A stretch of 45,975 bases of DNA. Origin: Chitinophagaceae bacterium. Lineage in GTDB: Bacteria; Bacteroidota; Bacteroidia; Chitinophagales; Chitinophagaceae. The notes beneath the pieces are model-generated. The model saw only the letters and a list, made by a program, of their open reading frames with translations. It did no database searches and had not been told where the DNA came from. Position numbers and translations under genes: made by a program. This document shows, piece after piece, positions 25,716-36,000 of the stretch; position 1 is the first letter of the stretch, and every line of letters begins with the position of its first letter. The stretch covers positions 1-45,975 of the forward strand of contig CANBSW010000014.1 of NCBI GenBank assembly GCA_947372235.1, in the 5' to 3' direction.

Positions 25716-27239
25716 TTATAAAAATCCTTCCACCACCAATGTCCATGCAAAATCGCAGGGTTTGTTGGTTGGAAAATTTACTTTCAATCCGGTTTCATCC
25801 TGTGTAAAAGATATTTTCTCATTCGAACCAAGTAATGAAACACTTTTCACTTTCCCTTCCGTAACTGGTAAAGAAGAGATCAACAAAGTTTGTGATGGCC
25901 ATTTTACAACAATCGCATACAACCGTTTTGCTTTTTGTGTAAAACGAACGTCTCCTTCCACATATTTTTTCCAGGCATGTGTTCCGTAAATGCCATCCCC
26001 ATTGATCTCTAACCAATTGCCTACTCCCAATAAAATATCTTTTTGCTCCTGTGGAATAGTGCCATCACTTTTGGGTGAGATGTTCAACATATAATTTCCA
26101 TTGCGGCAAACATTTTCAATCAGTCTTCTCACTACAGTTGCTGTATTGGTGAGTTTCATTCCTTCCACATATCCAAATTTTTCACCAATAGGATCATCCA
26201 CCTGCCAAACAAAATCTGTCATTTCTTTAGGGGCCCTCCCCTGTCTTTCAAAATCACGGATACTTCCTGCGAGGTAGGCATCACTTTTTGTGCTGATGGA
26301 AACCGGTTTGTTCCAACTTGCCGCACGGTTATAATAATAAGCTGCAAAACGCAATTTGATGGAATCCAGCTTACGACTGTTAATGCCATTATCAAACCAG
26401 AACATATCGGGTTTGTATTTGTCAACCAGTTCCTGGCAACGCGCCAGCCATTCTTCCAAAAAAGCTTTGCTTTGTGGAGCATCGTTTTGGTCTTCTATCA
26501 CTTCTTCACCAGCCTTGGGTACTTTTCTAACCGGAGGTGGTTGCGGGGGACCATAAAAGTCTGCATACTGCGGATCAAATAAATCTGTTTTAATTTTTAA
26601 CATAGGATACATAAAATCCCAGTTCTCCATTCGGTGATTGGAAACACCAAACTTCAATCCCTGCTTACGAATAGCAGCGGCCAGTTCTCCAATAAAATCA
26701 ATATGCGGACCCATGTTCTTTGCATTCCAGCGGGTAAGTTTGCTATCGTACATCGCAAAGCCATCATGGTGTTCCGCTGTTGGAACAATATATTTTGCAC
26801 CTGATCTTTTAAACAATTCAGCCCATTCATCTGCATGAAACTGAGCCATGGTAAATTTCGGAATCAGGTCTTTGTAGCCAATACCTGCAACCGTTCCACC
26901 AAAATGTTCTTCATGCCATTTTCTAACGCCATCGTTGCTGTACATGTGTCGGGGATACCATTCACTTGCATGCGCCGCTACTGTATAAACACCATAATGA
27001 ATAAAGATGCCAAACTTTCCATCCACAAACCATTGGGGAACTGTATAGTTTTCTTTGATCGATTCCCATGATGCAACAAATGGGCCTCTTGGAATATCGG
27101 CTGCACGATTATTGGGAAGTTTCAACGTTACCCTGGGCAAAACCGGTTGTAGAAAAGCAGAATCTGTTTTTTGCTGTGCAATGGACATGATTTGCAATAG
27201 CAAACATAAAAGGGTTATCCATGGATTTTTATATTTCAT
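25716..27239 (-). CDS. GH29 alpha-L-fucosidase, secreted
   Basis: A 507-residue retaining alpha-L-fucosidase with a signal peptide (ends MSIAQ). The (beta/alpha)8 barrel shows WFVDGKFGIFIHYGVYTVAA (70-89), the substrate-binding HHDGFAMYDS (157-166), FGVSNHRMENWDF and the nucleophile strand PDMFWFDNGI with Asp283. A C-terminal beta-sandwich follows after about residue 390. It would remove terminal alpha-linked L-fucose from oligosaccharides in the periplasm or at the surface. In this locus the likely substrates are fucosylated side chains of pectin or co-occurring hemicellulose. The acid/base residue cannot be fixed by eye. Confidence 0.93.
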   Translation of the reverse strand: MKYKNPWITLLCLLLQIMSIAQQKTDSAFLQPVLPRVTLKLPNNRAADIPRGPFVASWESIKENYTVPQWFVDGKFGIFIHYGVYTVAAHASEWYPRHMYSNDGVRKWHEEHFGGTVAGIGYKDLIPKFTMAQFHADEWAELFKRSGAKYIVPTAEHHDGFAMYDSKLTRWNAKNMGPHIDFIGELAAAIRKQGLKFGVSNHRMENWDFMYPMLKIKTDLFDPQYADFYGPPQPPPVRKVPKAGEEVIEDQNDAPQSKAFLEEWLARCQELVDKYKPDMFWFDNGINSRKLDSIKLRFAAYYYNRAASWNKPVSISTKSDAYLAGSIRDFERQGRAPKEMTDFVWQVDDPIGEKFGYVEGMKLTNTATVVRRLIENVCRNGNYMLNISPKSDGTIPQEQKDILLGVGNWLEINGDGIYGTHAWKKYVEGDVRFTQKAKRLYAIVVKWPSQTLLISSLPVTEGKVKSVSLLGSNEKISFTQDETGLKVNFPTNKPCDFAWTLVVEGFL

Positions 27240-27257
27240 CTTTTGCTTTGAATGGAA

Positions 27258-28034
27258 TTAATGAAAAAGCAGGTATTTGTTTAAGCTGCAATCCTTCAAC
27301 AGTTGCAATCCTTCGGTTACCGATGCTGCATTTATTCTGGCACCATCATAATTGGTATGCGTATGTTCCTGAGGAAAGAAAGGTTTTACTTTATCTGCAC
27401 CCATCGCATCATATTTATCGGCAGTAATGCCATTCAGATCTACAAACCATGCACTTTCCTGTTTGGCAACTTCTGCGGCATATTGCCCAAAACTGTTTAC
27501 CGATCTAAGTACTTTACCATCCTTCCAGTCATTCCTCGGAATCAATGATAATACAACTGGGTTAGCTCCTTTCGCCTTTACGTCACGAATAAACTTTCTG
27601 ATATACCAGCCGTAACTATGCACGGTTTCTAATTTACCATCGGCCCATGTTAGTACAACTGTATCTTCACCAATACCTCTTAATACTCCGCGATACCCGT
27701 TTTTTGATGTATCGGGTCTTGAGCCTTCGTTATGACCAAACTGCATCATTACATAATCACCGGCTTTTAATGTAGACAATACTTTATCCCATCTTCCCTC
27801 TTTAATAAAAGTTCGGGTACTTCTTCCGGCCATTGCCTGGTTACTGATACCGATTTTTGTGGTATCAAAAAAATCACCAATAATGCTTCCCCATCCCCAT
27901 AAACCGCCGGGGGCAGTTGTGTTTCTTACGGTGCTGTCGCCAATAATATACAGTGTTGGTTTGCTTTGATACATCCAGATAAATGAACTCAGCAGAACAA
28001 ACAAAACAGTTGACCTGAGAAATATTTTATTCAT
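27258..28034 (-). CDS. CE12-family rhamnogalacturonan acetylesterase (SGNH/GDSL hydrolase)
   Basis: A 258-residue SGNH hydrolase that would remove acetyl groups from the rhamnogalacturonan-I backbone so that lyases can act. Blocks: GDST with nucleophile Ser34, Gly70 in NQAMAGRSTRTF, Asn102 in QFGHNEGSRPDT, and block V EHTHTNYDGARINA with His226. The usual block V in CE12 reads DxTH/DHTH; here Glu223 takes the Asp position. An N-terminal hydrophobic stretch (5-22) is a signal or anchor. It is 6 nt downstream of the PL11 gene and 18 nt upstream of the fucosidase, so clearly in one operon. Confidence 0.9.
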   Translation of the reverse strand: MNKIFLRSTVLFVLLSSFIWMYQSKPTLYIIGDSTVRNTTAPGGLWGWGSIIGDFFDTTKIGISNQAMAGRSTRTFIKEGRWDKVLSTLKAGDYVMMQFGHNEGSRPDTSKNGYRGVLRGIGEDTVVLTWADGKLETVHSYGWYIRKFIRDVKAKGANPVVLSLIPRNDWKDGKVLRSVNSFGQYAAEVAKQESAWFVDLNGITADKYDAMGADKVKPFFPQEHTHTNYDGARINAASVTEGLQLLKDCSLNKYLLFH

Positions 28035-28040
28035 GGGAAA

Positions 28041-29909
28041 TTATTTTTTGGGTTGAATGATGGTAATATTTGGCATAGGTGGTTGTTGCATTCCTTCACC
28101 CATATAATAACTCAGATGCGGAGGTTGATTATAGGCAACATTCTGCCAGGCTATACTTAACCGGTATTGCGGATTATGCATTAAAGTATAAAATCTTTTT
28201 TCTGTTGGAATAGTGGTTGAAAAAATTCGCAATTCTTTACTATCGCGCGTTCTGTAGATTACTTCTTCGCGCCAATCGCCAAAAAGGTCTGCGCTTAAAC
28301 AGGGATTTGCCTTGGTTCCATTATTAGATGCACAATCAAAATCTTTTGCATCAAATATTTTATTGGTTACACTGTTCATATAATCCCATTTGCCAATGCT
28401 GGTGCCATTTAATATTTCACTCAACACATCCCCATCCCAATAAATACCCATATTACAAGCCGGTGTTTTATCTGCAATTACATTCCCATGCACATCAAAT
28501 AAACTGGTAATACCTGCTCCGGCCACCCAACATTCAAAGCCTTTGTAGCGCGGGTCAATATCCAATGCCAATGCACGTCCCGGACCTTCTCCATCTGATC
28601 CTGCTTTCACTGAAGGTTTTTTCCAGATGATCTCTCCCGTTTTGGCATCGCGAAAATTAGCGCCGGCATCATCAAATCTTTCCTGTGTACCAAAGACTTC
28701 CAAACCGGGTCTGTCAGGATCCATATCGCTTACATGTAATGCATCTCCATGGCCAATACCCGTTGTGTATAATCCTTTACCATTATCATCAACTGTCATT
28801 TGGCCATAAACAATTTCATCTTTGCCATCACCATCAACATCTGTAACAGTTAAATTATGATTTCCCTGTCCGGCAAATGCATGATAACCTTCATTGGTAT
28901 CAAATACCCAACGTTTATTTAATTTTTTATCTTTCCAATCCCAGGCAACGAGAATAGTTCTTGTATAATAACCGCGACACATTACCAGACTTGGATGTTT
29001 CCCATCGAGGTAAGCAATACAAGCTAAAAATCTGTCGAAACGATTTCCATATCCATCACCCCACATTTGTTTTAACTGGTCTGACGTTGGATTTTGTGTA
29101 GTGGGATAACGTGGCACTACATAATCAACCGTACTCATTGCTTCGCCGGTTAATCCATTGAATACCGTTAAATATTCCGGCCCTGATAAAATATATCCAT
29201 TCTTGTTTCTCCAGTCTTTGGTGCTGTCGCCAATTACATTTCCTTTCCCGTCAATACTCCCATCTCCTGTTTTCATTGCTACTTCGGCCTTCCCATCTCC
29301 ATCCAGATCGTACACCATGAACTGTGTGTAATGCGCACCTTCACGGATATTTTTTCCAAGATTGATCTGCCACAACAATGTACCATCCATTTTATAACAA
29401 TGCAAAATGGGAGGATCTGTAAAACCTGCCTGTGAATTGTCTTTCGCCCTTCCTGTCATATGAACGATCAATTCATATTCGCCATCACCATCCATATCAC
29501 CAACAGAAACATCTCCTGCAATATAACCGGGTGGCGTTTGCAGCGGAACTGATAAATATGGTTTTGCATTGGGTTGTAATGTAAAAGATTTATCAGCACC
29601 CTGCTCTTTTCCTTTGATCACTGCTTTTACAAAATAAGTATTGGCTTTGGTACTGTCTGCATTTTCATCAGTAAAACAGCTCGACTGGATCAAAGGTTTT
29701 GAATTCAGTTTAGTAGTTTTATTATCAACTGTTTTATAGAGGTTGAAAGCGAGGTCATTATTCTCTGTACCTAATAAACGCCAGCTAACAAATACTTTTC
29801 CATTGCCTTCGTTAATGGCATACACCCCTCTGGTAAGATATTCCATCTGGTATTGTGAATAGAGTGAATTGCACACTCCTAAAATGAGGAAAAGTAAGAT
29901 TGATTTCAT
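28041..29909 (-). CDS. PL11-family rhamnogalacturonan lyase (YesW/YesX-like), secreted
   Basis: A 622-residue enzyme that cleaves the rhamnose-galacturonate backbone of RG-I by beta-elimination. It has a signal peptide (ends YSQ), an N-terminal Fn3-like beta domain (YQMEYLTRGVYAINEGNGKV, VSWRLLG), then an eight-bladed beta-propeller with repeated calcium loops: VGDMDGDGEYEL, YDLDGDGKAEV, TDVDGDGKDEI. Further family marks are GTQERFDDAGANFRDAKTGE, FGDWREEVIYRTRD and YTLMHNPQYRLSIAWQNVAYNQPPH at the C-terminus. The start at 29909 (MKSILLFLI) is chosen because a start at 29936 would lie in the upstream repeat and spoil the signal peptide. Confidence 0.95.
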   Translation of the reverse strand: MKSILLFLILGVCNSLYSQYQMEYLTRGVYAINEGNGKVFVSWRLLGTENNDLAFNLYKTVDNKTTKLNSKPLIQSSCFTDENADSTKANTYFVKAVIKGKEQGADKSFTLQPNAKPYLSVPLQTPPGYIAGDVSVGDMDGDGEYELIVHMTGRAKDNSQAGFTDPPILHCYKMDGTLLWQINLGKNIREGAHYTQFMVYDLDGDGKAEVAMKTGDGSIDGKGNVIGDSTKDWRNKNGYILSGPEYLTVFNGLTGEAMSTVDYVVPRYPTTQNPTSDQLKQMWGDGYGNRFDRFLACIAYLDGKHPSLVMCRGYYTRTILVAWDWKDKKLNKRWVFDTNEGYHAFAGQGNHNLTVTDVDGDGKDEIVYGQMTVDDNGKGLYTTGIGHGDALHVSDMDPDRPGLEVFGTQERFDDAGANFRDAKTGEIIWKKPSVKAGSDGEGPGRALALDIDPRYKGFECWVAGAGITSLFDVHGNVIADKTPACNMGIYWDGDVLSEILNGTSIGKWDYMNSVTNKIFDAKDFDCASNNGTKANPCLSADLFGDWREEVIYRTRDSKELRIFSTTIPTEKRFYTLMHNPQYRLSIAWQNVAYNQPPHLSYYMGEGMQQPPMPNITIIQPKK

Positions 29910-29921
29910 AGTATTTTTTTT

Positions 29922-29950
29922 AGCTACAGATGACACAGATTAGCACAGAT
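29922..29950. repeat. Single arm of the CACAGAT repeat family
   Basis: CTACAGATGACACAGATTAGCACAGAT-like sequence with three ACAGAT words, matching one arm of the inverted repeat at 14693-14759; no complementary second arm follows. It lies in the 217-bp gap between the GH43-like and PL11 genes. The other end of that gap (30100-30113) holds a single arm of the CTCTTATTGAA family, next to the stop of the GH43-like gene. Nothing else is recognisable in the gap. Confidence 0.6.
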
Positions 29951-30126
29951 TTTTTAATGATATTGACAGATACAAATTGGCACAAACATCTTTCTATCGC
30001 ATCCTGTTCTGCCCTGTTTTATTGTCCATTAATTATCATAATCGGGAAGACTGCCATTTGCATCGGTGAACAGAAAACACAGAACTCTTATCCCGGTCTT
30101 TATCTCTTATCCTCTTATTGAAATTT

Positions 30127-31122
30127 CTACTTGAACTTACTTACTAAAGGCTCATCCCTATTACAGGTTACCACACCATTTGTATAATGTAATTCAGCAA
30201 TCTGTATCACACTTCGTTTATCATCAAATGAGTTTTTCTTAGCAGGCATATCTTTTCTTCTGCCCGGATGCGTAAAATAGAAAACATAAGCATGCCCATC
30301 ATTCACTACCACATCACAATGACCGCCAATAGCCTGATCATCTTTCCCTGTTCCGGGATCTTCTAAAATACGATCCGGTTGTTTTGTCCAGTTTACCAGA
30401 TCATCAGAACTGTATACTTCCATCCCTTTCCAAACATCTACGATCATGAAATATTTATTCAGCCATTGAAACACTTTCGGGCCTTCACCTCTTCCAATGC
30501 CTTTGTCTTTCCCTTTATCTTCCCACGAAAATAAATCTTTACTGTCTGCATAATACATTGTCTTTCCAACAGCACCATTGTTGTACCACATACGCCAGGT
30601 ACTGTCATTTAGTTTGATCACATTTGCATCAATTACTTTATTCGATGATAATGACAATGTTGATTGATATTGCCAGTTAAGCAAATCCTTGCTGGTTAAA
30701 TGAATGATCAATGCCGGATGATTCCAGTGAGTAAATATTCCAGGGATATAGGACAGATACATATGATACAATCCTTTATTTTCAATGATCTCAGGAGCCC
30801 AGAAAGTATAACCACTGTCGGGACGATAATTAATATTCGCTGTATCCTTGTATTTCCAGTGAATGCCATCTTTACTTTCTGCGATGCCAATTTTGGTGCC
30901 GTGTACCCAAGCTACTCCTGAAGTATCTTCTAAGTTGGCTCTTCGGTTGGTGTAGAACATCCACCATACTTTTTTTGCTTTGTTGTATACCAATACAGGA
31001 TCTGCCGCCCCATGTTCAACAGGATCATCAAATACCGGTTTGGGTGCAACAGTTTGTGCATCTAAACTATTCACCGCACAAAAACATAAAAAGGAAACTA
31101 GTATTTTAATCAATGTTCGCAT
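30127..31122 (-). CDS. GH43-like five-bladed beta-propeller glycosidase, secreted
   Basis: A 331-residue protein with a signal peptide (ends LDAQ). Blade-like repeats each hold W-x-M-(F/W)-Y or similar, and three acidic residues sit where GH43/GH117-type enzymes have theirs: Asp41 (GAADPVLVY), Asp165 (VIDANVIKLN) and Glu213 (RGEGPKVF). FWAPEII is also typical of GH43. The exact CAZy family cannot be settled by eye. An arabinofuranosidase, galactosidase or similar exo-activity on RG-I side chains is plausible from context. The start at 31122 is used instead of 31143 because it gives a regular signal peptide. It is the first enzyme gene after the susCD hairpin. Confidence 0.72.
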   Translation of the reverse strand: MRTLIKILVSFLCFCAVNSLDAQTVAPKPVFDDPVEHGAADPVLVYNKAKKVWWMFYTNRRANLEDTSGVAWVHGTKIGIAESKDGIHWKYKDTANINYRPDSGYTFWAPEIIENKGLYHMYLSYIPGIFTHWNHPALIIHLTSKDLLNWQYQSTLSLSSNKVIDANVIKLNDSTWRMWYNNGAVGKTMYYADSKDLFSWEDKGKDKGIGRGEGPKVFQWLNKYFMIVDVWKGMEVYSSDDLVNWTKQPDRILEDPGTGKDDQAIGGHCDVVVNDGHAYVFYFTHPGRRKDMPAKKNSFDDKRSVIQIAELHYTNGVVTCNRDEPLVSKFK

Positions 31123-31128
31123 AGGCTG

Positions 31129-31164
31129 AAAAAGCAAGAGCAATCATTCCTCATGATTGCTCTT
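31129..31164 (-). terminator. Hairpin attenuator/terminator between susD and the enzyme genes
   Basis: A 12-bp perfect stem, AAGAGCAATCAT / ATGATTGCTCTT (31136-31147 with 31153-31164) and a 5-nt loop, followed in minus-strand transcription by GCTTTTTC. It lies 28 nt after the susD stop and just before the GH43-like gene, where partial termination would set lower enzyme than SusCD levels. Confidence 0.72.
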
Positions 31165-31192
31165 ATATTATTGGGGGAATTAAAAGATATTT

Positions 31193-32986
31193 TTAATTTT
31201 TAAATGGCAGATACCAGTTACTAACCGTCATCAATTTAGCCCTTACTGCTGCTGCCTGCGGATTACCGGCTTTCAATAATTTATTATATACTTTATCAGC
31301 AAGAAAGGCCGGATCGTTTCTGCGCAAGGCAATACGAACCAGTTCTCCCCAACGATGCCCTTCAAATGCGAGCTCAAGGCCATTCTCATCGATCAATGAT
31401 TTTTCGATGGATAAGGTACTATCGCCACTCACACCGCTTTCCACAACTCTTGCATCGGCCCTTACACCATTGTTTCTATACCAGTCTGAACGATACCTTG
31501 GCACTTCACCATTTCTTGCATCAAAATTATAAGGTGTCGATTCATATAATGTATTCATGATAGTAGTTACATCCCTTCCGGATACTCCAGGGGTTGGATC
31601 GAAGGTGGTTCCAATACCATTGTTCAATAATGCGTATGCCAGTCTTCTTCTTCCATCGCGGTTTGCAGCTTCTGCAAAATGCAGGTGAACATTAGCAGCC
31701 CTGTTTAAGAACCAGGCACCGTCTTTCTTTAATAAATTAATTGGCTGAAGGCTATTATCTACATAGTTATATAAGTATTTCATAACCACAGGGCGTCCAT
31801 TCATATTTTTAACTGAAAAATTTCCTCTTGCATCAAATGGAAAGCCATTGGTCTGTAACTGGCTGTTCCAGTTATCAATAGCTGCCTGAGCAGGTTTTAA
31901 AAGGTAACTTCCACCATTCGCAGAGAACAAATCAACGAATGGATTACCCGGTGCAAAATTGCTGCTGAATGGCAAACTCCAAACCCATTGCTGCAACCAT
32001 AGATTATCCTGTGTTCTGGCAAACATTGAACGCCATCCCTGACCGTTATTATCAATCAATGAACCCTGATCTGATTCTTTGAATCGGATATATCCAACAC
32101 AGAGATCATTATTGGTTGCAACATCTGCATAAGGCATTCTGAATGCCTGGTAAAACTGATCTCCATTTGTATACAAACCATTTGGACTATCCAGATCATA
32201 GCCTTCATGTTCCATTAAACGTCTGTAGTAGGTAGCAGCAATTCGGTAATTGCCTTTCCACAAATTCAGGTCACCCAGTAAAGTGAATTTATCAATAAAG
32301 AATCTTTTGGTATTATACCCGTCATAGGAAGTGATGAGTCCGGTATTAATTGTTGTACCGTTTGGATAAGGGCGAACAAAAGGCAAACTATTTGTAAAAG
32401 TGATCAGGCTATCCAATAGCTGATTAAAAGGAATCACCGGAAATTTAGATGCATCTCTAACCGCATCAATGGTTTCAACCGGATCTGTTACATAAGGAAC
32501 ATTTCCCCAATGAATCCCTACCTGCAGGTATAACCATGAACGCAAAGCTCCTACATCAGAATAACGTTGCTGATAATCCACATCTGACATTTTTTTATCG
32601 CGCAGCATAATGTTGAAATTCTTCAACACATCATTACAATCATTGATCACTGCATAAAAAGGGCGTGGATCTGCATATGGATTTTCCGGTTTTACATTAT
32701 GCTCATTCAGATCACGAAGATCTGCATCGGCATTGGCAGTTACATCCAGCAGATCTGCACGCAGTTCATTCAATACCACATACTGTTTGGCAAGACCCAT
32801 GAATTTTCCATACAAACCAACAATGGCTGCATCTGCATCAAATACATTTCGGTACACCTGTGCTGGCGTAAGGGAATTATTCGGACTCTTATCGAGTATT
32901 TTATTGCAGGAAAATAATACAGTTCCCAGCAAGATCGCCGCCGATACTGATTTTAGCATTTTATATTTAACAGTTTTCATATTCAC
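31193..32986 (-). CDS. SusD/RagB-family surface glycan-binding lipoprotein
   Basis: A 597-residue lipoprotein with lipobox LFSC (Cys27) and the family start CNKILDKSPNNSLTPAQVYRNVFDADAAIVGLYGKF. Helical TPR-like pairs follow, such as YSDVGALRSWLYLQVGIHWGNVPYV, and the family C-terminus has the typical (E)xxxELAFEGHRWGELVRI. Together with its SusC partner, encoded 30 nt upstream, it would form the lid of an outer-membrane glycan importer. Its substrate is inferred from the RG-I enzymes downstream. It ends the regulatory half of the operon, before the hairpin at 31129-31164. Confidence 0.94.
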   Translation of the reverse strand: MNMKTVKYKMLKSVSAAILLGTVLFSCNKILDKSPNNSLTPAQVYRNVFDADAAIVGLYGKFMGLAKQYVVLNELRADLLDVTANADADLRDLNEHNVKPENPYADPRPFYAVINDCNDVLKNFNIMLRDKKMSDVDYQQRYSDVGALRSWLYLQVGIHWGNVPYVTDPVETIDAVRDASKFPVIPFNQLLDSLITFTNSLPFVRPYPNGTTINTGLITSYDGYNTKRFFIDKFTLLGDLNLWKGNYRIAATYYRRLMEHEGYDLDSPNGLYTNGDQFYQAFRMPYADVATNNDLCVGYIRFKESDQGSLIDNNGQGWRSMFARTQDNLWLQQWVWSLPFSSNFAPGNPFVDLFSANGGSYLLKPAQAAIDNWNSQLQTNGFPFDARGNFSVKNMNGRPVVMKYLYNYVDNSLQPINLLKKDGAWFLNRAANVHLHFAEAANRDGRRRLAYALLNNGIGTTFDPTPGVSGRDVTTIMNTLYESTPYNFDARNGEVPRYRSDWYRNNGVRADARVVESGVSGDSTLSIEKSLIDENGLELAFEGHRWGELVRIALRRNDPAFLADKVYNKLLKAGNPQAAAVRAKLMTVSNWYLPFKN

Positions 32987-33016
32987 CTGAATAACTTTTG
33001 CTGAATAATAATTTAA

Positions 33017-36000
33017 TTATAAACCCATTCTGATCCCAAACATGAACGATTTGAACTGAGGTTCCAATCCTACATCAATACCTCTGGCCAATGGGCTTTC
33101 GGCCGCATAGAACTCAGGATCATAACCCAGATATTTGGTAAAGGTCAACAGGTTATTTCCGGTTGCATATACGGTTACATATTTGATGGATTTCTTCCCA
33201 TTTACAGGAAGATCATAACTGATTGAGATTGTTTTCAATCTGAAGAATGAACCATCTTCGATCCATCTGTCAGAGAAACTGCTGTTTCCCATAGGATCGC
33301 CCCATGATGCTTTTGGCATTGAAGTGATTTGACCGGGAGCTCTCCAACGGTTGTTCACACTTAACAACTGGTTATTGGCATTGGCTTCAGATTCAAGAGC
33401 CGCCCGTACTCCATTAAATACTTTATTACCTTGACTGAATGTACACAATGCTTCAAGTGTAAATGATTTAAAACTAACCTTATTGGTGAAGGCACCTGTA
33501 TAATCGGGATTCGGATTACCAATAGCTGTTCGGTCTTTATCATCAATGATCTTATCCCCATTTGTATCTACAAATCTTACGTCACCACCCTTAAATGCGG
33601 CATAAGAAGCATCGGATTGGCGTTTTGTAAATCCATCTGCTGCGGCTTCTGCATCAGTTGCATATATCCCTCTTGTTTTTAAACCATAGAACATATTACC
33701 CGGCAACCCAACCATTGAAATAACGGTTGCATTTCCATAATTATAAATAGCGCTGTTCCCAGGTAATGTGGTAAGTCTGTTTTTGTAAGCAGTTACCATT
33801 ACACCCATATCCCATTTTAATTGTTTTTTATTGATCAGTCTGCCGGAAAGAGAAAAATCAACACCAGTTGTTTTCATCGCACCACCATTCGTGATGGCAT
33901 ATTGAAATCCTGTAGCTGATGGCAATGATTCATAAGTGAGCATTTTATCGGTCTTGCTGCTATACACATCAATACTCATATTCAAACGTTCATTGAACAT
34001 TGACAGATCCAGACCAAGATTTGCTTTTGTGTTCAGTTCCCATTGCAGGTAAGGATTGGCAATATTTGCTCTAACCAACCCTTGTACACCTAATAAATTT
34101 TGAGCTACATAAGATTGCTGGCTTGTGAAATTACCAATATCATCGTTACCTGTTTTGGCAATGGAAGCGCGCAGTTTCAACACATTGATATTTTTAGCAC
34201 CCGACATGAATTGTTCAGAAGAGATCAGCCATGATGCTCCCAAAGAAGGCAATGCCGCATACTTGTTATTACCCAGGCTCAATACGTCAGGTATGCTTTT
34301 TCCAAAACGGGAAGAACCATCCACAGCCATATTCAGGGAAACAAAATATTTATCTTTCAATGAATAATCCGCACCAAGGAACATATTGATCCACGAAAAC
34401 CTGCCAATATCACCCCCAACTTTTCTTAATAAAGCGGCACCGGTTCCTACACTGATAAAATCGTCGGTTGCAGAATTATACCCATTCACAAAATCCTGTT
34501 CGGTAGAGCCATCCATAAAGCGGATTCCGGCTCTAGCATGCAATTTGTGAATACGCTGAAAAGTTTTGGCAAAATCCAAATAGGTTTCATTGTAAAGATT
34601 AAATATTCTTTTCGTTTGACTGGCAGAACGGTTTATGGCAATAGCATTGGTAAGCGTATCATAGGCAACACCTTTTCCAGGTATGAAAATCTGTTCCCTT
34701 ACTTTATCTGTGGTGATACCACCCAGGGTATACAGATTTAAATAATTAGAAAATTTATATTTCATACTAATAGAACCAAAGAACCGGTAGACCTTACTGT
34801 TAGCCAGCATATTTTCAACAATTGCAGCAGGGTTGCTGATCCCAAATGTATCTCTGTCGGCAAGATTGGGAGAAATACCACCTTTACTATCCGCTATATT
34901 TTTGATCAACAATGGCGATTTTATCAGAGAAAGTAAAATAGGATTGGTTTTGTAAGCCGGTCCCTGATTCATTAAACGTTGTTCGTAATAAGAATAGGTA
35001 AGATTGGTTACCACTGTTAATCTTGTACTCAGATTAAGGTCTGCATTAAAACGAACATTGTATTTGGTTGCATCAGTGTTTTTTGTAACGCCTGCATTTT
35101 TCATATAACCCATAGTCAGGCCATATTTGGCAATATTATCTCCACCTGTTACACGCAGAAAATAATTATTACTTACAGAATTTTTCAGCACTTCATCTTG
35201 CCAGTTGGTATTGTTATGGTAATTATAATATAGCGGATTTGAGGTATTATCATCAAATGCAGGATGAGCCTGAATCTGTGCATCTGTCATTGGTCTGGTT
35301 TTAAGAACATCAGACAGATAACTTCTGTAATCGCTGGCCTGCATTACCGGTAACTGAGTTGGTGCAAAATTGAAACCTACATTGGTTGTAAAATCAATTT
35401 TTGTAGCCAGTTTCGCAGGGTGAATAGTGGTTATTAATATTACCCCGTTAGCCGCTTTTGTACCATAAGTAGAAACCCCGTCTTTTATAATAGTAACATT
35501 TTCTATATCTCTTACGTCTATATTGGCAAGTGCATTACTATAATGATTAGAGATGATAGAATTACCATAATCATTGATATCATAGATCATTCCATCCACA
35601 ACTATCAGTGGTTGATTGTTGGTATATAAAGAATTAAAGCCACGAATGGTAAGATAAGCACCTACATTAGAAGTTCCGGAACGCATAGTGGCCGATAATC
35701 CTGCCGCTTTTCCCTGTAAGAATCCATCCGGTGATTCTGTACTGCGGTTCCAGTTGCCGTTTGTATTTACAGAAACTACTGAATTAACTACCTGAGATAA
35801 GGGCTTGCTTCCAAAAGGCAATTGTGCATTATCGTAAATAGACTCACTTGATTCTTCCATTAAAGTTGCTGAAACCGTTGATTTACCCCTTAACGCGATT
35901 TCTTTAACCTGATACCCTTCTGCAGAAACAAACAATGTTGCATTATAGGAAGGAACTTTAATACTAAATTTTCCATTGTCATCTGTTAGTGCCGAAGCAT

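Noticed and set aside
29910..29936. Earlier start of the PL11 lyase
   Set aside because: The added residues are encoded by the CACAGAT repeat and would disturb the signal peptide.
29930..30121. Small plus-strand gene between the PL11 and GH43-like genes
   Set aside because: It starts in a repeat element, has no family resemblance and lies in a gap holding only repeat arms.
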